The position numbers were made by a program, and so were the translations under genes. A DNA stretch of 64,000 bases, taken from positions 62,001 through 126,000 of the forward strand of contig JABFGJ010000002.1 in the NCBI GenBank assembly GCA_013112545.1, given 5' to 3'. The notes under the pieces are model-generated. The model was given only the letters and a program-made list of their open reading frames with translations. It made no database searches and was not told where the DNA came from. The stretch comes from Bacteroidota bacterium. Its GTDB lineage: Bacteria; Bacteroidota; Bacteroidia; Flavobacteriales_E; Vicingaceae. This document shows, piece after piece, positions 53,150 to 62,192 of this stretch. Each line of letters starts with the position of its first letter. Position 1 is the stretch's first letter.

Positions 53150-53959
53150 ATGAAGCATTGTATTTTCATTTTATTTCTATTTGTTTTTTCGAGTAGCTTT
53201 AGTCAGGCATGTTTGTTAGAAAACAAAAGCTTCAAAACTGGAGAGCGGGTGGACTATACCATCTACTATCATTTAGCAGGTATTTGGGTTGGTGCAGGTG
53301 ATGTTTATTTTACTGTGGATACGCTAAAAATAGGCAATGCAGCTTATTATCATCTTTATAGTTATGGGCAAACGTATAAGAAATACGACTGGATTTATAA
53401 AGTAAGGGATGTTTTTGAAAGTTATGTTAAGCAATCTGATCTGCAACCACTTCGATTTAAACGAGAAGTAAGGGAAGGTAGTACTTATATTAAAGAAGAC
53501 TATGTTTTTAAAGCGAAAACAAACGAGGTTATCACACTTAGGCAATTAGATAAAAAAGAACCGATGAAAAGAGACACGGTAAAATCTAAGCCATGCAGCT
53601 ATGATGTTTTAACCATGATTTACTATGCAAGAAACATGGATTTTTCGAACGTAAAAGTGGACGAGAAAGTACCAATACGAGTGTTTTTAGACAACCAATC
53701 ACATGATAGTTATATACGATATTTGGGAAAAGAAGAGTTGACCATAAAAGATTTAGGAACATTCCGCTGCATTAAAATAGCTCCTTTTTTAATAGATGGA
53801 ACTATTTTTAATGGCGGTGAAGACATGACAGTGTGGGTGACTGATGATAAAAATCGAGTGCCTTTACTTATAGAAACTCCAATATTAGTGGGTTCTATAA
53901 AAGCCAGAGTAAACAAGATGGAAGGATTACGGCATCCTCAAGATTCAAGAGTTAATTAA
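53150..53959 (+). CDS. DUF3108 family protein
   Basis: A 269-residue protein with a signal peptide (cut near SFSQ) and the DUF3108 domain: GERVDYTIYYHLAGIWVGAGDVYFTV early, KYDWIYKVRDVFESYV, and SYDVLTMIYYARNMDF in the centre. Members are exported, probably lipid- or sugar-linked beta-rich proteins of unknown job. It converges with the DUF493 gene (4-nt overlap). Confidence 0.85.
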   Translation: MKHCIFILFLFVFSSSFSQACLLENKSFKTGERVDYTIYYHLAGIWVGAGDVYFTVDTLKIGNAAYYHLYSYGQTYKKYDWIYKVRDVFESYVKQSDLQPLRFKREVREGSTYIKEDYVFKAKTNEVITLRQLDKKEPMKRDTVKSKPCSYDVLTMIYYARNMDFSNVKVDEKVPIRVFLDNQSHDSYIRYLGKEELTIKDLGTFRCIKIAPFLIDGTIFNGGEDMTVWVTDDKNRVPLLIETPILVGSIKARVNKMEGLRHPQDSRVN

Positions 53960-54228
53960 AGTGCCATTAAACCCTCAATCTTGGCTGCTTTTTCATAACG
54001 TTCTATAATTCCATCTGCACTTAGCATCAGCTCTTTTGCACTTACACTAACAAATTTTCCTTTGCTCGATTGTTTTAAACTTACTTGTGCTTCAGGGCCA
54101 AATAATGCTTCAACTTGAGCAAGTTTTTGATTGTCCGATGGTACTATGAATTTGAAAAAATATACCCTAGGCCACTCACCTGAATTTTCTAATTTTTCTT
54201 TTAAAGCTGTGAAATCAAGTTTAGCCAT
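53956..54228 (-). CDS. DUF493 family protein
   Basis: A 90-residue protein with the DUF493/YbeD core: YFFKFIVPSDNQKLAQVEALFG and SSKGKFVSVSAKELMLSADGIIERYEK. The fold is ACT-like, and its function is unclear. It is 1 nt downstream of the HEAT-like gene and is certainly co-transcribed with it. Confidence 0.85.
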   Translation of the reverse strand: MAKLDFTALKEKLENSGEWPRVYFFKFIVPSDNQKLAQVEALFGPEAQVSLKQSSKGKFVSVSAKELMLSADGIIERYEKAAKIEGLMAL

Positions 54229-54229
54229 T

Positions 54230-54763
54230 TTATTCTCCTTCTATTGGTAAATTACGAATCACATCAGCAAGGCTTTTTAATAAGAGCTTCTTTTCCTGAC
54301 TTTCTTCTTTTTCGTATGCTTCTTCAATATCAGCCTCAAAATCCAATAAATCAGCTTCTGGATAGGCTGCATCAAAATTTTCGACTACAGTTAATGCTTC
54401 TAAACAAACCATATAATCGCCTTGAATTGCCATTTTTACAAATAAGTCTATATAATCTGAACCGTCAATTGCGGATTGCCAAAAAGCAGCTATTAAAAAA
54501 CTATGGTAAAATTCCATATCCTTGTTTTGAATAGCAGAAACTAGTACAGGTACACTTTCATTGTCTTTTAAATCGAATATAAACGAAATGACTGCCTCTT
54601 CAACTAATGGTTCATCGGTATCTTTCAATAAATCCAACATCGCTTGAAATGACTTCGCATTTCCTTCTTTTCGATTTCTTTTGATAGCATCTAATACAAT
54701 GCTTGTATCGTTTGCTTTAAAATCCTTGATAATGGTTTCAATGGCTTTTGAAGTGTTTTCCAT
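54230..54763 (-). CDS. HEAT-repeat-like protein
   Basis: A 177-residue acidic protein, all helical, with repeated pairs such as IVLDAIKRNRKEGNAKSFQAMLDLLKDTDEPLVEEAVISFIFDL and DNESVPVLVSAIQNKDMEFYHSFLIAAF. This is a HEAT/armadillo-like solenoid with no catalytic part, so it is likely a scaffold or regulator. It lies just upstream of DUF493. Confidence 0.75.
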   Translation of the reverse strand: MENTSKAIETIIKDFKANDTSIVLDAIKRNRKEGNAKSFQAMLDLLKDTDEPLVEEAVISFIFDLKDNESVPVLVSAIQNKDMEFYHSFLIAAFWQSAIDGSDYIDLFVKMAIQGDYMVCLEALTVVENFDAAYPEADLLDFEADIEEAYEKEESQEKKLLLKSLADVIRNLPIEGE

Positions 54764-54848
54764 AATTTAAATTGAATGGACAAAATTACCATAAAATGGG
54801 CTTCTCAACGGCTAGTTTTCATTAACATTGCTCGCTTAAAATTTAAGC

Positions 54849-56837
54849 ATGAGAATATTTTATAGAGTATTGATAATAAGCTCGGTACTTATTTTTGTTG
54901 GCCATAGCTCTTTCGCACAAGATACAGTAAAAATACAAGAGGTTGAGGTTAAGTCTAATAGGTCTAAAGTTGAATTTAATCAGGCGGCTAGAAGCATAAG
55001 TGTAATTTCTAAAGAAGAAATTGGCAACAGCCCTGCTAAAACATTAAACGAATTGTTGGAGTTTAGCTCTAACATCGACATCAAACAAAGAGGTCAAAAT
55101 GGTGTTCAAGCTGACCTAAGTTTAAGAGGTTCAAGTTTTGAGCAAGTGCTTATCTTGTTAAATGGAGTAAAAATGACAGATCCACAAACTGGACATCACA
55201 GTTTGAATCTTCCATTGGAATTATTAGATATCGAGCGCATAGAAATATTAAAAGGGGGGGCTTCTCGAATTTATGGGCCAGGTGCTTTTGCAGGGGCAAT
55301 TAATATCATAACCAAAAACCCCAAAAAAAGTCAAGGGATAATTCAGGCATTAATGGGACAATATGGTTTGAAGAAACAAGCAATTTCTGCTTCTGTGGTT
55401 GAGAAAAAACACAGTCACTTGATATCATTTTCAAGGCAAAATTCAGATGGATATATAAGAAACACAGATTTTCAACAGCGAAATGTATTTTGGCAATCTG
55501 AGCTAACATTTAAGAAATCCAATTGGAAATTAAATGCAGGACAAAATGAAAAATCTTTTGGTGCACAAAGTTTTTACACGGCTACTTTTCCAGATCAATT
55601 TGAAGAAATTGCTAGTCAATTTGCTTCAATAATAGGAGAAGTAAATCAAGGAAAATGGAGTATTGAACCTAAAGTATATTACAGAAAACACCAAGACCGC
55701 TTTGAATTGTTTCGAGAATCCCCTTCTTTTTATTCACGATTAGCGCAAGGAGGGTTTGCAAACAATTTTGGCGATACAGTTTCTTGGTATTCAGGGCATA
55801 ACTATACTCAAACACAAGTTTATGGAGCAGAAATCAATGTGCAGTATATAAGTAAATTAGGTCAAACCAGTTTGGGAATGGATTTTAGAAAAGAAGAAAT
55901 TTTGAGCAACGGCTTGGGTGAATTATTGAAAAAACCCATTCAGGTTAAAAATGAAGATCCTACAGCCTTGTATTTAAGAGGTGCTGAACGTGAAAACAGA
56001 AGCTTTTATGCGGAGCATAATTATCTTGGCGAAAAATTGTTTGTCTCTATTGGAGCAATGTATAACCTCAATACTGATTTTGAAGATGAGTTATTTCCAG
56101 GGGTAGATATAAGTTATCAAATCACTAAAAAAATTAGACCATTTGCATCAGTCAATCGTTCTTTCAGATTTCCAACCTACACCGATTTATACTATAAATT
56201 AGGAGGAGCAAAAGGAAGTATAAACCTCAAACCTGAAGAGTCAATTAATTATGAACTGGGTTTTAAGTATTCTGGAAATACTCAATATGCGATGATTTCT
56301 GGATTTAGAAGAGAAGGGAAAAACCTAATAGATTGGATTAGGTATTCAGGCAGTATGACAACACAAGCTGCAAATTTAACTGAGGTGAACATAAATGGAA
56401 TAGAAGTAGAATATGTATTGCAAGCCAATTCACTCTTACAAAAAATCCCTTTGTTGAATAAGTTGAGGTTTGCTTATGCTTATTTGTATTCCGATAATAA
56501 AAGCACAGGATTTGAGTCGAATTATGTACTCGATTTCTTAAATCATAAAGCCGATTTATTGACTCAATTTAAAATAGCTAATCATTTATTTATCGATTGG
56601 AATTTTAGTTTTCAAGATCGAAGAGGTGAATTTGTCAATGCAAATGGGCAATCTAAGTTTTTTAAACCTGTATTTATTTCTGATTTGAAAGCATCAGCTC
56701 AACAAAAGAACTTGACTTTATTTATTCAAGTTTCTAATTTATTTAATCAATCTTATTTCGATATTGGCAATGTAGTCAACCCCGGCAGGTGGATTAGCTT
56801 GGGAATGTCTTATAAATTTGATTTTGAAAAAGACTAG
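54849..56837 (+). CDS. TonB-dependent outer-membrane receptor, BtuB-like
   Basis: A 662-residue receptor with a signal peptide (cut near SFAQ). The TonB box region is VKIQEVEVKS, and the plug spans about 45-160 (ARSISVISKEEIGNSPAKTLNELLEFSSNIDIKQRGQNGVQADLSLRGSSFEQVLILLNG, GGASRIYGPGAFAGAINIITK). The rest is a 22-strand barrel ending FDFEKD. The plug sequence is closest to vitamin B12/BtuB-like and short siderophore receptors, but no cobalamin riboswitch is seen in the 85-nt gap upstream. Ligand unknown. Confidence 0.9.
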   Translation: MRIFYRVLIISSVLIFVGHSSFAQDTVKIQEVEVKSNRSKVEFNQAARSISVISKEEIGNSPAKTLNELLEFSSNIDIKQRGQNGVQADLSLRGSSFEQVLILLNGVKMTDPQTGHHSLNLPLELLDIERIEILKGGASRIYGPGAFAGAINIITKNPKKSQGIIQALMGQYGLKKQAISASVVEKKHSHLISFSRQNSDGYIRNTDFQQRNVFWQSELTFKKSNWKLNAGQNEKSFGAQSFYTATFPDQFEEIASQFASIIGEVNQGKWSIEPKVYYRKHQDRFELFRESPSFYSRLAQGGFANNFGDTVSWYSGHNYTQTQVYGAEINVQYISKLGQTSLGMDFRKEEILSNGLGELLKKPIQVKNEDPTALYLRGAERENRSFYAEHNYLGEKLFVSIGAMYNLNTDFEDELFPGVDISYQITKKIRPFASVNRSFRFPTYTDLYYKLGGAKGSINLKPEESINYELGFKYSGNTQYAMISGFRREGKNLIDWIRYSGSMTTQAANLTEVNINGIEVEYVLQANSLLQKIPLLNKLRFAYAYLYSDNKSTGFESNYVLDFLNHKADLLTQFKIANHLFIDWNFSFQDRRGEFVNANGQSKFFKPVFISDLKASAQQKNLTLFIQVSNLFNQSYFDIGNVVNPGRWISLGMSYKFDFEKD

Positions 56838-57544
56838 ATTTTAGTTAGTCTAGCTAAATAGCTGCCGTCTTCTACTTCATAAATGATTTCGGTATTCCAG
56901 CCACATTCTGTAGCTATTTCTTCTAGCTTTTCTTCGTCAACATAGAGCCATTGGTATTTACTGCCAATGATTTCTTCATAAGATAATTGATAATTCACCT
57001 CTCCAAAATAGTCGTTGTCATTTTCTAAATCGGGATTAGAAATACGCAAATCGGAAGAGTCTAGTATAATTTGACCTGATCTACTTGTAATGCTTTGAGC
57101 GTGATTCAAGTAGTCTTTTAACCCTTTTAAATTGCCTGCGACTCCAATTCCGTTCATTAGAAATAAGAGGGTGTCGTATTTTATTTTAGACTTATAATCT
57201 AAAAAGTCGGCGCAAACAACATCAGCCAACCCCCTTTTTTTCATAATTTCTACACTATTGGGATCTATGTCTAAAGCAGTTACTTTAAATTCTAACTCTT
57301 CCAACAATAAAGCGTGAGCACCTGCACCCGCACCGACATCTAAAATTCTGCCTTCACAAAGTTCAAGGGCTATTTTTTCTAACTCAGGACTTTCTTCTGG
57401 ACTTCTAAAGTAAATTTTTGCAGGCATAAAAATCTCTTCTCCGCCATCCATTTTAATTCCAATTTTAGCTTTTTTCTTTCCATTCCAATAGGCTAAAAGC
57501 GCTTTGCCTTGAGGTTCCCATGCGGGAATTTGCTGTTCATTCAT
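56834..57544 (-). CDS. Class I SAM-dependent methyltransferase
   Basis: A 236-residue protein with the Rossmann SAM-binding motif ILDVGAGAGAHALLLEEL at about residue 66 and ALDIDPNSVEIMKKRG after it, then FLDYKSKIKYDTLLFLMNGIGVAG. The N-terminal region (ALLAYWNGKKKAKIGI) has a short strand-rich extension. The substrate is not known. It converges with the TonB receptor (4-nt overlap) and lies 5 nt downstream of yggS. Confidence 0.88.
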   Translation of the reverse strand: MNEQQIPAWEPQGKALLAYWNGKKKAKIGIKMDGGEEIFMPAKIYFRSPEESPELEKIALELCEGRILDVGAGAGAHALLLEELEFKVTALDIDPNSVEIMKKRGLADVVCADFLDYKSKIKYDTLLFLMNGIGVAGNLKGLKDYLNHAQSITSRSGQIILDSSDLRISNPDLENDNDYFGEVNYQLSYEEIIGSKYQWLYVDEEKLEEIATECGWNTEIIYEVEDGSYLARLTKI

Positions 57545-57549
57545 TTTTA

Positions 57550-58218
57550 TTAATAATTCCTTGCACCAAAAATGGAGCTTCCAATTCGCACCATTGTTGA
57601 TCCAGTTTCTATTGCTAGTTGATAATCTCCACTCATGCCCATACTAATTGTATTGAATGATTCAATTTGGGCAAAATGATTTCTTTTTGTGTTTTCGAAA
57701 ATTGTTTTTAAATGTTCAAATTCTTTGCGAACGGTTAATTGATTGTCTGTATTAGTAGCCATTCCCATTAATCCATGAACTTCTATATTTTTTAAGTTTC
57801 TATAGCTTGTTGAATTTAGCAATTCATCAAGTTCAATTTCATCCAAGCCGTATTTACTTTCTTCTTTGGCAATATAGCATTGTAATAATACCGGAATTGT
57901 TCGTTTGTTTTGCCTTGCTCTTTTATCAATTTCTTCGAGTAATCTCAATGAATCTACCGAGTGAATTAAGCTAACATGTGGAGCAATATATTTGACTTTG
58001 TTGCGCTGCAAATGGCCAATCATGTGCCATTCTATATCCTTTGGAAGTGCTTCTGCTTTTTCTTGTAATTCTTGTGCTTTGTTTTCGCCAAACACTCGTT
58101 GTCCAGCCTCGTAAGCTTCTATAATAGCAGCTTGTGGCTTTGTTTTAGAAACCGCAACCAAACAGACTCCTTGTGGGATTGTCGCTTTAATACTCGCTAA
58201 ATTGTTTGCTATACTCAT
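57550..58218 (-). CDS. yggS: PLP-binding protein YggS/PLPBP
   Basis: A 222-residue protein with the YggS/PLPBP hallmarks: the PLP lysine in LVAVSKTKPQ (about residue 26), VFGENKAQEL near 46, WHMIGHLQRNK, and SMGMSGDY, MVRIGSSIFG at the end. It binds pyridoxal 5'-phosphate without being a decarboxylase and helps keep vitamin B6 levels in check. It is 5 nt downstream of the DUF1015 gene. Confidence 0.94.
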   Translation of the reverse strand: MSIANNLASIKATIPQGVCLVAVSKTKPQAAIIEAYEAGQRVFGENKAQELQEKAEALPKDIEWHMIGHLQRNKVKYIAPHVSLIHSVDSLRLLEEIDKRARQNKRTIPVLLQCYIAKEESKYGLDEIELDELLNSTSYRNLKNIEVHGLMGMATNTDNQLTVRKEFEHLKTIFENTKRNHFAQIESFNTISMGMSGDYQLAIETGSTMVRIGSSIFGARNY

Positions 58219-58223
58219 GTTTG

Positions 58224-59480
58224 TTATCTGTCGTTTTCGTCGGTAGAAAATACAGTTAAACCACTTCTTAATTTAGGCTCTATCCAGGTGCTTTTTGGAG
58301 GCATTATGCAATCGGCATCAGCAATTTTCTTCAATTGGTCCATCGTTACCGGAAAATGTGCAAAAGCAGCTCTCGCTTTTCCTGAATCTACATCGTGTTT
58401 TAAAGCTTCAACTCCTGCTAAACCGCCCTTAAAATATACGCGATTGTCTGTTCTTAAATCAGTAATTCCCAAAATAGGAGCTAGTAGATGGTTTGTTAAA
58501 ATAGAAACATCTAAATTCTCAACGGGATCGCTTGCTTTAATCTTGCCCTCTTTTGGAATCAAGCAATACCATTTATTATCGATATACATACCGATTTCAT
58601 GCACCTTGCGGGGAACAAACATTTCTTTATCAACATATATTACTTCAAACTCCTTTTGAATTTTTTTCAAGAACTGAGCAGTTGTTAAATCGCCTATTTC
58701 TGTAATCAAACGGTTAAACTCAAATATTTGCAATTCTTGTTCTGGAATAAAAACGCCCATAAAAAAATTATAGAGTTCATCTCCTGTATGATTTGGGTTT
58801 TTACTCTTTAATTCTTCTCCCATTAAAGCAGAAGAGGCAGAGCGATGGTGGCCATCTGCTATATAAATTGAATCTACTTCTTTAAATGCTTCAGCTATTA
58901 ATTGAACTTCTTTAGGGTTGTCAATTACCCAAAAGCTATGCCTGTCCTTATTGGTAGTCGTGAAATCATATTCTGGCCTTTCGATTATTTTCTGTTGAGT
59001 TATTAGATCAATTGTTTCGTTGTTTGGATAAGTAAAACAAACAGGCTCAGCATTTATTTGTGTTGATTTCAAATAATTTTTAAACATGTTTTCACGCTTA
59101 GCAATTGTAGCCTCATGCTTTTTGATTACTTTATTGTGATAATCCTCAACTGAGGCACAGCCAATTATTCCCAAGTAGGCATGACCATTTTTTATCTGCC
59201 GATAAATATAAAATGAATCTTTCTCATCTTGAACTATGATTTGATGAGTAATGAACTCTCTAAATTTTTCTCTTACTTTTAAAAACCGAGCTTCTGAATT
59301 AGCTTTTGTTGTTTTTCGCTTGTTGTATTCAGGGTTAAGTATGTGTAAAAAAGTGAAAGGATTTTCATCCAATTTCGACATTAAGCCTTTTCTGGAATAG
59401 GATATATAAGACCTTGAGGCTACCAAATGAACCTTATCTCTTGTCGGCCTGAATGCTTTGAATGGTCTAACTGTTGCCAT
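58224..59480 (-). CDS. DUF1015 family protein
   Basis: A 418-residue protein of the DUF1015 family, marked by YIADGHHRSASSAL at about 207-220 and DPKEGKIK-like YCLIPKEGKIK later. The function is unknown; the family lies beside serA/serC in many Bacteroidota and Clostridia, and the position here fits: 19 nt downstream of serA. An enzymatic role around serine is plausible but not shown. Confidence 0.87.
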   Translation of the reverse strand: MATVRPFKAFRPTRDKVHLVASRSYISYSRKGLMSKLDENPFTFLHILNPEYNKRKTTKANSEARFLKVREKFREFITHQIIVQDEKDSFYIYRQIKNGHAYLGIIGCASVEDYHNKVIKKHEATIAKRENMFKNYLKSTQINAEPVCFTYPNNETIDLITQQKIIERPEYDFTTTNKDRHSFWVIDNPKEVQLIAEAFKEVDSIYIADGHHRSASSALMGEELKSKNPNHTGDELYNFFMGVFIPEQELQIFEFNRLITEIGDLTTAQFLKKIQKEFEVIYVDKEMFVPRKVHEIGMYIDNKWYCLIPKEGKIKASDPVENLDVSILTNHLLAPILGITDLRTDNRVYFKGGLAGVEALKHDVDSGKARAAFAHFPVTMDQLKKIADADCIMPPKSTWIEPKLRSGLTVFSTDENDR

Positions 59481-59499
59481 TTAGTGTTTCATCAATCAA

Positions 59500-60462
59500 T
59501 TAAGCGTTTACTTTTTCGTAAAAAGCGATGATTTGGGCTGCTAATTCAGTTCCTATTCGGTCTTGAGCTTCAACTGTTGCAGCTCCAATGTGAGGAGTTA
59601 ATGACAGTTTCGGGTGCTTTAACAAATCGGCATTTGGATTTGGTTCTCCAACAAATACATCTAAAGCAGCATGAGCTACCTTGCCAGAGTTTAGAGCGTC
59701 GATTAATGCGCTTTCATCAATTACACCTCCTCTGGCTGCATTGGCAATTACAACTCCGTTTTTCATTTTGGCCAATTCTTTAGCGCCAATTACTGCTTCA
59801 CTTCCTCCTGGAATGTGAAAACTCAAAAAGTCTGCATTTTTAATTACACTTTCCATGGATTGATTTTTTATAGGAATACTAAAATCATTTCCCGCAATAT
59901 GCAGTTTTATTTGATAGTTATCGCCACCAAAAGCATCATGTGCAATTACATTCATGCCGCAGCCTAAAGCATATTGTGCCAATGCTTGTCCAATTCTACC
60001 AAAACCAATTATTCCCATGGTTTTGCCTCGAAGCTCAATTCCTTTAGCGTATTTTTTCTTTAATACTTTAAAATCTGTAGCTCCATTTACAGGCATCTCT
60101 CGGTTAGCATCATATAAAAAACGAACAGCGCCAAACAAATGAGCCATCACTAATTCTGCAACAGACTGAGATGAAGATGCTGGCGTGTTGATTACCTCAA
60201 TACCTTTGCTTCTAGCATATTCCACGTCTATATTGTCCATGCCTACGCCACCACGTCCTATCATTTTTAGGTTTGGACAAGCGTCAATTAGGTCTTTTCT
60301 AACAGTAGTTGCAGAACGAACTAAGAGTACTTCGTAATTTTCTTTGTTTATCGCATCTATTAAGTTTTCTTGAGCAACTGTTTCAGTTACTACTGTAAAA
60401 CCTTCATTTTCCAATGCAACTTTTCCTGAAGCTGCAATTCCGTCATTTGCTAATACTTTCAT
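59500..60462 (-). CDS. serA: D-3-phosphoglycerate dehydrogenase, short form
   Basis: A 320-residue dehydrogenase with the NAD site GIIGFGRIGQALAQYALG at about residue 151, the catalytic arginine in ANAARGGVIDES and the catalytic histidine in LTPHIGAAT. It lacks the C-terminal ACT domain of long SerA enzymes and so may lack serine feedback control. The position 82 nt after serC points to phosphoglycerate as substrate, oxidising it to 3-phosphohydroxypyruvate. Confidence 0.92.
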   Translation of the reverse strand: MKVLANDGIAASGKVALENEGFTVVTETVAQENLIDAINKENYEVLLVRSATTVRKDLIDACPNLKMIGRGGVGMDNIDVEYARSKGIEVINTPASSSQSVAELVMAHLFGAVRFLYDANREMPVNGATDFKVLKKKYAKGIELRGKTMGIIGFGRIGQALAQYALGCGMNVIAHDAFGGDNYQIKLHIAGNDFSIPIKNQSMESVIKNADFLSFHIPGGSEAVIGAKELAKMKNGVVIANAARGGVIDESALIDALNSGKVAHAALDVFVGEPNPNADLLKHPKLSLTPHIGAATVEAQDRIGTELAAQIIAFYEKVNA

Positions 60463-60544
60463 CTTAATCTATTTTTTTTGCTTAAAGTGTTGTCTGCTTT
60501 AAGCTATTTTTAAATATTCTAACAATTGTGGTTTAAGTGAAAAA

Positions 60545-61618
60545 TTAACCTTTCGTTCTTTCTAATTCTTTCATCACATCAACCAATACTTGAACGCTTT
60601 CTAGTGGCAATGCATTATACATAGAAGCCCTATAACCGCCAACAGAGCGATGACCTTTAATTCCACTGATGTTGGCTGCATTCCACATTTTGTCAAAAGT
60701 TTCTTTGTGGCTTTCGTCGTTTAACACAAAAGTTGCATTCATATTCGAACGATCTTCTTTTTCAGTTACTCCTCTAAATAAGCCATTTCTGTCAATCTCA
60801 CTGTAAAGTAAATCTGCTTTTTGCTGATTGATTTTTTCAATCCAAGAAACTCCTCCATTTTTCTTTAACCATTCAAGGGTTAGCATGCTAACATAAATGG
60901 AATACACCGGCGGAGTATTAAACATGGAATCTTTGGCAATATGCGTACTTAAATCGAGCATAGTAGGAATATCGTTACCAGTTTTACCTAGCATTTTCTC
61001 TTTTACTATATACAAAGTAGCTCCCGCAGGACCTAGGTTTTTTTGTGCACCAGCATAAATTAAATCGAAGTCAGCTACATTTATTTCTTTGCTAAAAATG
61101 TCGGAAGACATATCGCATATTAATGGAATTCGACTAATCGGAGTCTTTTTAAATTGAGTGCCATAAATGGTGTTATTTGAAGTGTAGTGCAAATAACTGG
61201 CATCGGATGGAATACCATAACCCTTTGGGATATAACTGAAATTTTTATCTTCACTACTTGCAATTACATCAACATTGCCAAATCTTTTGGCTTCTTTTAT
61301 TGCATTTTTTGCCCAAGTTCCTGTGTTTATATAAGCAGCCTTGCCACCTTGAGGAAAAAAGTTATAAGCAGCAGTTAAAAAACCGAGACTTGCACCGCCT
61401 TGTAAAAATAAAACTTGATAGCCTTCCGGCACACCTAATAACTCTTTAACTAGACTTCTTGCGTTTTCCATCGCTTCTACAAAGTCTTTGCCTCTATGCG
61501 AAACTTCAAGAATAGAAAGGTTAAGTCCATTAAAATTTTGAACAGCAGCTGCTGCTTTTTCTAAAACTTCTTGGGGCAAAATACATGGCCCTGCACTGTA
61601 ATTGTGAACTTTAGTCAT
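60545..61618 (-). CDS. serC: Phosphoserine aminotransferase
   Basis: About 357 residues from the ATG at 61618 (MTKVHNYSAGPCILP), the usual SerC start; a longer in-frame start at 61690 adds an unlikely basic leader. Motifs: SAGPCILPQEV, EVSHRGKDF, FLQGGASLGF, the PLP lysine in YAGAQKNLGPAG (about residue 200) and GGYRASMYNAL near the end. It moves an amino group to 3-phosphohydroxypyruvate for serine. With serA and DUF1015 it forms a serine unit. Confidence 0.95.
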   Translation of the reverse strand: MTKVHNYSAGPCILPQEVLEKAAAAVQNFNGLNLSILEVSHRGKDFVEAMENARSLVKELLGVPEGYQVLFLQGGASLGFLTAAYNFFPQGGKAAYINTGTWAKNAIKEAKRFGNVDVIASSEDKNFSYIPKGYGIPSDASYLHYTSNNTIYGTQFKKTPISRIPLICDMSSDIFSKEINVADFDLIYAGAQKNLGPAGATLYIVKEKMLGKTGNDIPTMLDLSTHIAKDSMFNTPPVYSIYVSMLTLEWLKKNGGVSWIEKINQQKADLLYSEIDRNGLFRGVTEKEDRSNMNATFVLNDESHKETFDKMWNAANISGIKGHRSVGGYRASMYNALPLESVQVLVDVMKELERTKG

Positions 61619-61771
61619 ATTGTTTTTTATTAGGTTGTCAAATTTGCGAAATTTATTGCATATTCCGAATTTTAAAGCCCTTGAATTCAACTAAAAATAG
61701 CTGGTTTTTGAAGGATTTTTTATTCTGGTAAAATAATTTCAAAGATGTAAGCATGAAAGATTAAAATAATG

Positions 61772-61779
61772 TATATTTG
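61772..61779 (+). promoter_or_regulatory. Candidate -7 element for the bL31 gene
   Basis: TATATTTG matches TAnnTTTG and ends 27 nt before the ATG at 61807. It argues against an in-frame upstream start at 61777, which would overlap the box. Confidence 0.5.
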
Positions 61780-61806
61780 CCCTCCAATTTTTTAAGGCAT
61801 TTAGAT

Positions 61807-62082
61807 ATGAGAAAAGATATACACCCAGAAAATTACAGAACAGTAGTTTTTAAAGATATGTCGAATGACGAAGCATTTATTACTAAATCTACTGCAGCTA
61901 GTAGTGAGACAATAAAATGGGAAGATGGAAATGAATATCCATTGATTAAATTAGAGATTTCAAACACCTCTCATCCGTTTTACACTGGTAAAATGAAATT
62001 GGTGGATACAGCTGGTAGAATTGATAAATTCAAAAACAGATACGAGAAATTCAATAAAAAGCCTGCTTCTACAGAAGAGTAA
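61807..62082 (+). CDS. rpmE2: 50S ribosomal protein bL31, type B
   Basis: A 91-residue protein from the ATG at 61807 ([17 protein letters not shown]); an upstream in-frame ATG at 61777 overlaps the promoter. It lacks the CxxC zinc motif of type A bL31 and has the type B segments [37 protein letters not shown] and [10 protein letters not shown]. The zinc-free form is a common variant that can serve when zinc is scarce. It ends with a strong terminator. Confidence 0.95.
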   Translation: MRKDIHPENYRTVVFKDMSNDEAFITKSTAASSETIKWEDGNEYPLIKLEISNTSHPFYTGKMKLVDTAGRIDKFKNRYEKFNKKPASTEE

Positions 62083-62108
62083 TAGTTTTTAATTAGATTA
62101 ATATGTAT

Positions 62109-62142
62109 AAGCCTTTCAAGTTTAAACTTGAAAGGCTTTTTT
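62109..62142 (+). terminator. Terminator of the bL31 gene
   Basis: A perfect 30-nt palindrome at 62109-62138 (arms AAGCCTTTCAAGTTT and AAACTTGAAAGGCTT) followed by T residues. It starts 27 nt after the stop. Confidence 0.9.
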
Positions 62143-62192
62143 CGTGCGATAAAATACAGACTAGTAGAAGTTATTGTAAAAATAAAACCAAC

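Noticed and set aside
54764-54848. Possible cobalamin riboswitch before the BtuB-like receptor
   Set aside because: The gap is 85 nt, too short for a B12 riboswitch, and lacks the conserved B12-box sequence.
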